Below are positions 1 to 5,709 of a DNA stretch of 5,967 nucleotides, piece by piece. Below the pieces are notes generated by a model. That model searched no databases, had not been told where the DNA came from, and saw only the letters and a list, made by a program, of their open reading frames with translations. How positions within the stretch are numbered: position 1 is the stretch's first letter; every line of letters starts with the position of its first letter. This stretch comes from DTSX01 sp964008355 (GTDB lineage Bacteria > Pseudomonadota > Gammaproteobacteria > Steroidobacterales > UBA11654): assembly GCA_964008355.1 (NCBI GenBank), contig CAXGBD010000072.1:1-5967 (forward strand). The letters are read 5' to 3'. A program made the position numbers and the translations under genes.

Positions 1-100
1 TATCAACGCACTTGCAACAATTCTGATAGTTGTCGTCACCATCGGAGTATCCATTTCAGGTTTGGTAATGCATCGGCAAAGCAAGTCAAAAAAAGTGTGA
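1..100 (+). CDS. PotC-like spermidine/putrescine ABC transporter permease, C-terminal end (5' truncated)
   Basis: Reading from base 2, 32 codons stay open and end in TGA at 98-100. The peptide begins INALATILIVVV, continues as a hydrophobic stretch of about 20 residues, and ends in a basic tail (HRQSKSKKV). The INALATIL segment followed by a last transmembrane helix and a short charged cytoplasmic tail is the typical end of PotC, the inner-membrane permease of polyamine ABC importers (established family knowledge, matched from memory, not aligned). The permease would form the membrane channel with a PotB-like partner, driven by a PotA ATPase; those genes would lie upstream of the window. A different binding-protein-dependent permease of the same family is possible. 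The next gene starts 37 bp downstream on the same strand. Confidence 0.7.
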   Translation, partial: INALATILIVVVTIGVSISGLVMHRQSKSKKV

Positions 101-137
101 ATTTTTAGCAAGATAATACCTCAAAACAAGGACAAGT

Positions 138-2162
138 ATGGCTACCAATGAACTTGCAGCACTCAAAGCATCCTTTAGCAGAGCTAAAGATTTTCTCAAC
201 GCTGGTGATGCAAAAATGGCTGAGAAAATTTGTCGCTCTGGACTAAAAAATATTTCCAGTGGTGATCCAAATTTGCAAGTTTTGTTATGTGTGACCCTGA
301 TCCGACAAGGTCGGTCTGGATCAGCAGTAAAAAGATTGAAGCATACATTGAGAATGTTTCCTGACTTCGAGCAAGCACATGAAGAGCTTGGTAATGCACT
401 TCTAGCCCAAAATAAACCTGAAAAAGCGATAGAGTGCTTTAAAAAGGCAATCGAAATTAATCCAGAAAATGTAAATTCTCATATTAAATTGGGAAAAATC
501 CTTCATGCCCTAGGAAGGGTAGAAGAAGCAAATGAATATTATCAGCAAGCTCTAAAATTAGATCCGATTCAAGAAAAGCTGGCTACAACAACACAACTCA
601 TCAGTCAAAATAAATTAGAAGAAGCAGAAAAAATTTGCAGAGAAGCTCTTCAAGAAAAGCCAGACGATGTCAATGGTCTAAGATTACTTGCCTCAATAGC
701 ATCAAAGCTAGAACAAAATGAAGACGCCATTGTGCTTCTCAAAAGAGCCGTTGAACTTAAACCAAAATTTGTTGCTGCATGGTCTGCACTTGCGGAAGCC
801 TACTCTGATAAAAATCAATTCGGTGAAGCCCTTGATGCAGTCCAAAGATCCATAAAATTAAAACCTGATCTCCCTTTTGGGTTTATGATTCGAGGCGGCA
901 TACTGGCCAAAATGAATGATCATGAAGGAGCCATCACTGCTTACCAAGAAGCCCTCAAAATAGACCCTGACCACGTAGGAAGCAATATGGGTTTGGGTAA
1001 TACATTAAAGACTGTTGGCCGTTTTGAAGAGTCCGTCACTGCTTATAAAAAATGCATTGAAGTACATCCCACTTTTTCAGAAGCTTATTGGAGTTTAGCT
1101 AATCTTAAAACCTACCAATTTGAACCCCCAGAAATAAACTTGATGGAAAATCATCTAAACAACAAAGACATTCCTGAACAAAGCATTGCTTTTTTCCACA
1201 TAGCTTTGGCAAACGTCAAAGAAACAAAAAAACAATATGAGAAAGCTTGGAATCATTATCTCAGTGGCAATACATTGAGACGAAAAAATGAAGTCTACGA
1301 CTCAGTTCAAACACAGATCACTCACGATGAAGTCATTAATACGTTTACTGCAGAATTTTTGAATCAAAAGACAGGACTTGGTCACAATAGTAATGAGCCA
1401 ATTTTCATTGTTGGGCTGCCAAGATCTGGCTCAACGCTGATTGAACAAATTCTTGCGAGCCATAGTTTGGTTGAAGGAACAAAAGAGCTCCCAGATCTTT
1501 CTAAGTTAGGCGTCAAACTGAGTAAATCAAGAACTCGAGGAATGAAATACCCAAATGCCGTTACCGACATGTCAGATGCTGAATTTTCAGATTACGGAAA
1601 AAGTTATATACAAACAACGAAAAGATATAGGACTGATAAACCTTATTTCATTGATAAAATGCCCAATAATTTTGCCCACATAGGTTTTCTCAAACTGATA
1701 CTGCCAAATGCAAAAGTCATTAATGCTACAAGACATCCTCTAGACAGTTGCATGAGTTCCTTTAAGCAGCTTTTTTATAAAGGCCAATCTTGGAGTTATG
1801 ACTTATTCGAGATAGGAGAGTACTACCTGGAGTACGACCGGGTGATGAAGCATTGGCAAGAAATTTTACCCAGTGAGATTCTTAATCTTGAATATGAAAA
1901 ATTAGTTGAAGATCAAGAACATGAAACGAAGAGACTGCTTGAATTCTGTGGTCTGGATTGGGAAGAGCATTGCCTGAAATTTTATGAAACAAAACGCTCG
2001 ATCAATACTGCAAGTTCAGAACAAGTCCGCCAACCAATCTATAAAGGAGCAATCAATTCTTGGCGCCATTATGAGAAATACATTGGACCATTGATTGAAA
2101 TTCTTGAACCCATACTCATGGAACTACCTAAAAAAGATAGGCCAAAAAGTTTGCAAAAATAG
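138..2162 (+). CDS. TPR-repeat sulfotransferase family protein
   Basis: This 674-aa protein has two parts. Residues about 11-320 are a chain of roughly eight or nine tetratricopeptide repeats; good units include GNALLAQNKPEKAIECFKKA (from residue 85) and LKIDP-type repeat ends. Residues about 420-660 are a P-loop sulfotransferase domain. Its 5'-phosphosulfate loop is GLPRSGSTL (426-434), and its 3'-phosphate region has RHPLDSC (R532 to C538). E450 in KELP sits where the catalytic Glu of tyrosylprotein-sulfotransferase-like enzymes lies. The family moves sulfate from PAPS to an acceptor; the TPR array probably binds a protein or peptide partner. The acceptor is unknown. No signal peptide or membrane segment is seen, so it is likely cytoplasmic. 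The ATG at 138 is supported by AAGG (128-131). No convincing promoter lies in the 37-bp gap after the permease gene, so co-transcription is likely. It ends 1 bp from a convergent hydroxylase gene. Confidence 0.9.
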   Translation: MATNELAALKASFSRAKDFLNAGDAKMAEKICRSGLKNISSGDPNLQVLLCVTLIRQGRSGSAVKRLKHTLRMFPDFEQAHEELGNALLAQNKPEKAIECFKKAIEINPENVNSHIKLGKILHALGRVEEANEYYQQALKLDPIQEKLATTTQLISQNKLEEAEKICREALQEKPDDVNGLRLLASIASKLEQNEDAIVLLKRAVELKPKFVAAWSALAEAYSDKNQFGEALDAVQRSIKLKPDLPFGFMIRGGILAKMNDHEGAITAYQEALKIDPDHVGSNMGLGNTLKTVGRFEESVTAYKKCIEVHPTFSEAYWSLANLKTYQFEPPEINLMENHLNNKDIPEQSIAFFHIALANVKETKKQYEKAWNHYLSGNTLRRKNEVYDSVQTQITHDEVINTFTAEFLNQKTGLGHNSNEPIFIVGLPRSGSTLIEQILASHSLVEGTKELPDLSKLGVKLSKSRTRGMKYPNAVTDMSDAEFSDYGKSYIQTTKRYRTDKPYFIDKMPNNFAHIGFLKLILPNAKVINATRHPLDSCMSSFKQLFYKGQSWSYDLFEIGEYYLEYDRVMKHWQEILPSEILNLEYEKLVEDQEHETKRLLEFCGLDWEEHCLKFYETKRSINTASSEQVRQPIYKGAINSWRHYEKYIGPLIEILEPILMELPKKDRPKSLQK

Positions 2163-2181
2163 TCTAGCTCAGAGTTTTTGC
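2153..2181. terminator. Possible bidirectional terminator hairpin spanning two convergent stop codons
   Basis: GCAAAAA (2153-2159) is the exact reverse complement of TTTTTGC (2175-2181). Inside the 15-base loop, TCT (2163-2165) can pair with AGA (2171-2173). The hairpin therefore covers both stop codons, TAG at 2160-2162 on plus and TAG (CTA) at 2164-2166 on minus. A stem with an A-rich 5' arm and T-rich 3' arm reads the same way on both strands, which suits a shared terminator where no intergenic space exists. The stem is A/T-rich and weak, and there is no separate T-run after it, so the termination role is inference. Confidence 0.35.
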
Positions 2182-2730
2182 CTTTGAACGAATGTCTGGT
2201 GGCATGTAGTCAAAGATAAACGTAATTCTATCTTCCTTGCCTCGATTCAACACGCTATGGGTTTTTTGGTTATTGATCTCATAGACATGGCCCAACTCAA
2301 ATTGATAGGGACGTCCAGCAATTGTAAAACGAACGTGATCATTAGTTGTTATAGGAACGTGAATTCGATGAGCAACGTGGAAAGATGGATGTTTATCAGT
2401 ATGGGGAGTAATTCTTTCTCCTGCCAATAATTTTGCTGCCATGGCTCTTAATATCGTTCCACCGGGCTCATAAAATCGGTCAATTACATCTTTCATAATA
2501 GGTAATGCTGTCTCAGATAATTTTTCCCATCCTGATTCTTTTGATACTTTTATTTCAGGCCATCCATCGCAAAATATCAAAATGATAGAGTGCGTTTTTT
2601 TGTGCACATCAAAGGTTTCTTGTCGTACTGGATTTTCAATCCATGCGTCATCATCCAGATTAAGTATTGCATCCCTTAATGGTCTGTAATTAATCGATCC
2701 TAAATTCTTTAATGGTTCATCAATGTTCAT
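2164..2730 (-). CDS. Aspartyl/asparaginyl beta-hydroxylase-like 2OG-Fe(II) oxygenase
   Basis: This 188-aa protein matches the stand-alone bacterial form of the Asp/Asn beta-hydroxylase (AspH) domain, a double-stranded beta-helix dioxygenase that uses Fe(II), O2 and 2-oxoglutarate. The metal and cosubstrate motifs can be read in order: H110-T-D112 (proximal iron ligand region), R122-I-H124 in the HRIHVPI strand, the G147-H-V-Y-E-I-N turn, distal H158 in THSVLN, and R168 before the FIFDY strand (D174). The animal AspH enzyme binds iron with two His only; many bacterial members have Asp at the HxD position, as here. Known members hydroxylate Asp or Asn residues in proteins or peptides; the target here is unknown. 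There is no signal peptide, so it is likely cytoplasmic. No clear Shine-Dalgarno precedes the ATG (complement of 2728-2730), but a good promoter lies 72 bp upstream. It is tail to tail with the sulfotransferase gene. Confidence 0.88.
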   Translation of the reverse strand: MNIDEPLKNLGSINYRPLRDAILNLDDDAWIENPVRQETFDVHKKTHSIILIFCDGWPEIKVSKESGWEKLSETALPIMKDVIDRFYEPGGTILRAMAAKLLAGERITPHTDKHPSFHVAHRIHVPITTNDHVRFTIAGRPYQFELGHVYEINNQKTHSVLNRGKEDRITFIFDYMPPDIRSKAKTLS

Positions 2731-2801
2731 TTTTATGTAAAGAGCTATTTAGCAAAATTTTCTGAGCAAATTTGACTTTAGCCACTATAAGACTTGTCAT
2801 C

Positions 2802-2829
2802 ATTGTAGAAAATCTAATTCGACAGTCAA
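2802..2829 (-). promoter_or_regulatory. Sigma70-like promoter for the hydroxylase gene
   Basis: On the minus strand, TTGACT (complement of 2824-2829, five of six to TTGACA) is followed after 16 bp by TACAAT (complement of 2802-2807, five of six to TATAAT). A start site near 2795 would give a leader of about 65 bases before the ATG. The match is seen directly; promoter use is inferred. Confidence 0.55.
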
Positions 2830-2895
2830 TATTAATAAATAAATTAATCAAATTATTTCAAAAACAAAGGGTTAGCATAAAAAAATCGGTAAATT

Positions 2896-2911
2896 GTTGT
2901 AATAATACAAC
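2896..2911. repeat. 16-bp inverted repeat, possible operator
   Basis: GTTGTA and TACAAC are perfect inverted arms of 6 bp around an ATAA spacer. The site lies about 60-90 bp upstream of the receptor gene's likely -10 boxes, a position suited to an activator or repressor. The same TTGTA/TACAA half-sites recur at 2965-2969 and 3001-3005. No known regulator's consensus was recognised. Confidence 0.4.
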
Positions 2912-2945
2912 TAAGAACAGTATCGTAATCGCTAAATTTCTTTAA

Positions 2946-3005
2946 TTTACATGAATTTAATCCTTTGTAATATAATATCGTTGTTATAATATTCAGTGAT
3001 TACAA
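2946..3005 (+). promoter_or_regulatory. Receptor promoter region with tandem TATAAT boxes inside an inverted repeat
   Basis: Two perfect -10 hexamers, TATAAT at 2971-2976 and 2985-2990, lie within exact 8-bp direct repeats TATAATAT (2971-2978 and 2985-2992), 14 bp apart. A -35-like TTTACA (2946-2951) is 19 bp before the first box, longer than ideal; no good -35 fits the second. TTGTAAT (2965-2971) and ATTACAA (2999-3005) form 7-bp inverted arms around both boxes. The poor -35 match suggests dependence on an activator, and the arms could be its or a repressor's site (inference). The leader to the receptor start would be about 120-140 bases. Confidence 0.5.
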
Positions 3006-3084
3006 GCTGTTCGATATTTGTTGGGAGCTAGTTCTATTATGTGGGCAATAACCTTTGAGCAGCCATTAATTATTTATTAGTTTG

Positions 3085-3098
3085 AAAATTTAAATTTT
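3085..3098. repeat. 14-bp perfect AT palindrome in the receptor leader
   Basis: AAAATTTAAATTTT equals its own reverse complement and lies 25 bp before the receptor ATG, just ahead of a T-run and the GGGGAA ribosome-binding site. It may be only AT-rich composition keeping the ribosome site unpaired; no specific function can be assigned. Confidence 0.3.
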
Positions 3099-3123
3099 TT
3101 TATACAACCGGGGAAAACACGTT

Positions 3124-5541
3124 ATGTCAGGATTAACAAACGCACAAAGAGTAACAAGTGTCGCTGCTGCTGTCTCCGCTGCATTAGCGGGAGTTTCAAC
3201 AGCTCAGGGACAAGCCTTAGAAGAAATTATTGTTACTGCAACGAAAAAAGCCCAAAGCCTTCAAAGCATTGCTGGTACTGTTCAGGCGATTGCTGAAACT
3301 GATCTTAAAAAGGCACAGGTAGTCAACATGGAAGATTACGCCAAACTCATACCTAGCATGAGTTATATTAATTATACTCCAGGCACGGGTAAGGTTTATT
3401 TCCGTGGTATTGCAGATGACAATGGAACATTTATTTCTGAAGAGTCAACCGCAATCTACTTAGATGAGCAACCTGTCACTCAATCCGGAATGGCCCCTGA
3501 TATTCGAATAGTTGATATCAACAGAATCGAAGCACTGTCTGGACCACAGGGAAGTTTGTATGGTTCAAGCGCACAATCCGGCACAATAAGAATTATACCC
3601 AACAAACCTGATACTAGTGAATTTGCTGCAAGTGTAGACGTCACAATGAGAATGTCTGCTGTTAACCCTAGAAATGAAGATAGCTGGGATGTCAGTGGTG
3701 TAGTCAACGTGCCTATTTCTGATAATTTCGCAATCAGAGTGGTTGGGTTTACAGCTGAAGATGGTGGTTTCGTTGACAATATTGAGGGCCTCAGTCCTCG
3801 CTTTGGTTTGAATAAAAATACAGATATCAATCCTGGTGCTGTTCGAGAAGACGTCAATACTTTCAAAACAACAGGCGGAAGAGTCTATGCACAATGGGAT
3901 CTCGAAGATGGCTCTGGCTCTATTCTTGCTGGTGCTGCCTTTCAGAATAATGCATCAGACGGTTATTCTAACTTTGACCCAACAGTTGGTGATTTACAGA
4001 AAATTGCCTTTTACGATGAACCCAGAGACGATGATTGGACTCAACTATCACTGACCGTTGAGAAAGACTTAGGTTGGGCAAAACTTATATCCGCAACCTC
4101 TTATTTTGATCGTGATATTTTCTACCAACAAGATCGAACCACTTATTCGAGTTACTTTGGGAGCTTCTGTTACGGCTACTATGCATATGTAAGTAGGTAT
4201 TGCTTTCAGCCAGCTGGAGTACATTACTCGTATAACGATGTTCCAGGATGGCAGGACTTGTTTCAATGGAATTCGGCTAAAACCCAAGAGTTCAGATTAT
4301 CCAATCAATCAGATGACTTGGATTGGGTGTTTGGGCTGTTTTATCAAGAGCGGGAAGAGGGATGGGATTTTCACACTATGACTATAGATTACAGAAACTC
4401 CCAAGGCTTTGCTAACAGGGTTGCATATATTGCCTACGCTCTTCCAGATAGACTTCCAGTAGCACCCACAGATGCATGGTGGTCATCGTATGATCGGACG
4501 ACCTGGGAAACCATGGCTGTCTTCGGAGAGGTGAACTATCGCTTTAATGACAACTGGGAACTGACTGCTGGTGGACGCTGGTTTGACCGTGAAGCAGATA
4601 AAACCTATTGGGTAGAAAATCCAGGTGGAGCATTGACTGCTGATGGATACCTGCCTAAAAACAAACGGGATAATCCCTCTAACAGTGACTTTGTTCCTAA
4701 AGTATCAATCAAATACAATCACAGCGATGATCTGATGTTCTACGGGCTGTATTCTGAGGGTTATCGACCCGGAGGAGTGAACCGTGGTCGTGCAGACAAT
4801 CCATTCTATAATCAAGGAAAAGATACCTACGAGCCTGACTTTTTGGAAAATATAGAAGTAGGTCTGAAATCCACACTGATGGACGGAAGATTTCGTTTAA
4901 ATATTACCTATTTCAGTATGGATTGGACAGATTATCAAATTGAACTGGTCGACCCAAGTAACATACCATGTTCCTGGCCGACATCACCCCCAGCACCAAT
5001 GTGTGGTGAACCTTGGCAAAAAGTGGTGACCAACTTAGGTGATGCAACCTCTGATGGAGTGATCCTGGAAGTGCTGGCCCTAGCCAATGATTCTACTGAG
5101 GTAGGAGTTAATGCACAATTTGTAAAAGCGGAAACAGCCACTGACCTTACAAACCCAGATGGCTCTGTAGACGCTCCTAAAGGATCAAGATTGCCACAAA
5201 CTCCAGAGTTCAAATCCAATTTATGGATTGAGAAGACCATGCCAGTCAGTATATTTGGAGCTAATGAAGCTTTCTTTAGGGGATCTGTCAGTTACACAGG
5301 AGACAGTGTAAGTGCTGTTCAGCCAGGTTGGTCGTATGATCAAGATTCCTACACAATCGTTGACATGAAATATGGAATCCTGGGTGATGATTGGCAGTTA
5401 GACTTCTTTGTTAACAATCTAACTGACACGAGAGCAGACATTGCAGTCAATGATTGGTATTTCGACTTTTACTTTGGCGGAGCTAGACAATATACCAATC
5501 GTCCTAGAGAAATAGGGGTTCGATTTACCAAGAGCTGGTAA
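3124..5541 (+). CDS. TonB-dependent outer-membrane receptor
   Basis: This 805-aa protein is a full-length TonB-dependent receptor, which imports a scarce or large ligand across the outer membrane using TonB-ExbB-ExbD energy. An Ala-rich signal peptide (about residues 1-30, one Arg in the n-region) is followed by the TonB box EEIIVTAT (33-40). The plug domain (about 45-160) has the usual YFRGI, AIYLDEQPV and IEALSGPQGSLYG (G140 to G147) signatures, then SGTIRIIPNKP. The rest (about 165-805) is an aromatic-rich beta-barrel ending GVRFTKSW, with the terminal aromatic expected by the Bam machinery. Two Cys pairs, C349/C360 and C616/C627, each spaced CX10C, lie in probable outer loops. The ATG is supported by GGGGAA at 3110-3115. 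The substrate is not readable: the gene is not next to recognisable siderophore, heme or B12 genes, and the UbiD neighbour hints at an aromatic or unsaturated carboxylate. It has its own promoter and terminator. Confidence 0.95.
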   Translation: MSGLTNAQRVTSVAAAVSAALAGVSTAQGQALEEIIVTATKKAQSLQSIAGTVQAIAETDLKKAQVVNMEDYAKLIPSMSYINYTPGTGKVYFRGIADDNGTFISEESTAIYLDEQPVTQSGMAPDIRIVDINRIEALSGPQGSLYGSSAQSGTIRIIPNKPDTSEFAASVDVTMRMSAVNPRNEDSWDVSGVVNVPISDNFAIRVVGFTAEDGGFVDNIEGLSPRFGLNKNTDINPGAVREDVNTFKTTGGRVYAQWDLEDGSGSILAGAAFQNNASDGYSNFDPTVGDLQKIAFYDEPRDDDWTQLSLTVEKDLGWAKLISATSYFDRDIFYQQDRTTYSSYFGSFCYGYYAYVSRYCFQPAGVHYSYNDVPGWQDLFQWNSAKTQEFRLSNQSDDLDWVFGLFYQEREEGWDFHTMTIDYRNSQGFANRVAYIAYALPDRLPVAPTDAWWSSYDRTTWETMAVFGEVNYRFNDNWELTAGGRWFDREADKTYWVENPGGALTADGYLPKNKRDNPSNSDFVPKVSIKYNHSDDLMFYGLYSEGYRPGGVNRGRADNPFYNQGKDTYEPDFLENIEVGLKSTLMDGRFRLNITYFSMDWTDYQIELVDPSNIPCSWPTSPPAPMCGEPWQKVVTNLGDATSDGVILEVLALANDSTEVGVNAQFVKAETATDLTNPDGSVDAPKGSRLPQTPEFKSNLWIEKTMPVSIFGANEAFFRGSVSYTGDSVSAVQPGWSYDQDSYTIVDMKYGILGDDWQLDFFVNNLTDTRADIAVNDWYFDFYFGGARQYTNRPREIGVRFTKSW

Positions 5542-5560
5542 GTCTGCATTCCAATAAAAT

Positions 5561-5597
5561 AAAGACCCTGGAAGACATGTCGACTGGGGTCTTTTCT
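5561..5597 (+). terminator. Rho-independent-like terminator after the receptor gene
   Basis: AAAGACCC (5561-5568) pairs exactly with GGGTCTTT (5587-5594), extendable inward by G-T pairs. The 3' arm runs straight into TCTTTTCTATTT, a moderate T-rich tract. The loop contains the palindrome GACATGTC (5574-5581), which could form a small inner stem. It starts 19 bp after the receptor stop codon, so it should end most receptor transcripts before the decarboxylase gene. Confidence 0.75.
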
Positions 5598-5652
5598 ATT
5601 TGATCTCACAACTATACAATAAAACCAAATAAGATCATCACCAAGATCAAAG

Positions 5653-5709
5653 ATGTCAGAAAACTTAACACAAGACAATAAAAAAAGGATGACGTGGATT
5701 CAGAATTGA
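5653..5709 (+). other. 18-codon ATG ORF overlapping the UbiD start, possible leader or displaced N-terminus
   Basis: ATG at 5653 opens a peptide MSENLTQDNKKRMTWIQN that stops at TGA 5707-5709, overlapping the downstream GTG-started gene. It contains an A7 run (5680-5686); one extra A would join it in frame to the decarboxylase as ...DNKKKDDVDSELK. The spacer from 5596 to 5652 holds only a TACAAT -10-like box (5615-5620) without a good -35. It may be a leader peptide, the true start displaced by an indel, or chance. Confidence 0.25.
5685..5696 (+). promoter_or_regulatory. Ribosome-binding site and GTG start of the UbiD-family gene
   Basis: AAGGA at 5685-5689 lies 4 bases before GTG 5694-5696. 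The frame is closed upstream by TAA at 5679-5681, and no in-frame ATG occurs until 5850, which lies inside the conserved domain. GTG is therefore the only good start in the sequence as given. Confidence 0.6.

Larger units (their letters stand above)
2731..3123. other. AT-rich divergent intergenic regulatory region
   Basis: These 393 bp separate the minus-strand hydroxylase from the plus-strand receptor gene. No protein-coding gene longer than about 15 codons is credible. The region holds a minus-strand promoter (2802-2829), a 16-bp inverted repeat (2896-2911), a cluster of TATAAT boxes within a wider inverted repeat (2946-3005), a 13-codon ATG ORF (3039-3080) and an AT palindrome (3085-3098). 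ATTAAT also occurs twice at 2831-2836 and 2843-2848. No riboswitch family was recognised in the presumed leader of roughly 120 bases. Confidence 0.8.

Noticed and set aside
101..137. GATAAT at 112-117 as a -10 for the sulfotransferase gene
   Set aside because: No -35-like hexamer lies at suitable spacing (the region is an A-run at the end of the permease gene), so operon read-through is more likely.
196..399. Minus-strand 67-codon ORF in the TPR region
   Set aside because: Antisense shadow of clear TPR-coding sequence.
2731..3123. Fur box, B12 or other riboswitch upstream of the TonB receptor
   Set aside because: These were expected from the gene type, but no 19-bp Fur-like GATAATGAT pattern and no B12-box or other conserved riboswitch core was found by eye.
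3480..3894. Two overlapping minus-strand ORFs of 109 and 128 codons inside the receptor gene
   Set aside because: They lie wholly opposite a well-supported receptor plug and barrel, have no recognisable motif and no ribosome site; they are frame shadows.
4935..5240. Minus-strand 101-codon ORF inside the receptor gene
   Set aside because: It is antisense to barrel-coding sequence, without domain features or start signals.
5615..5620. TACAAT as a promoter -10 for the UbiD-family gene
   Set aside because: The -10 match is fair, but the bases 17 bp upstream (TTTTCT) fall within the terminator tract and are a poor -35; not strong enough to list as a promoter.
5469..5678. Minus-strand 69-codon ORF over the receptor end and terminator
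   Set aside because: It covers the receptor's conserved C-terminus and the hairpin terminator in antisense; the peptide resembles no family.
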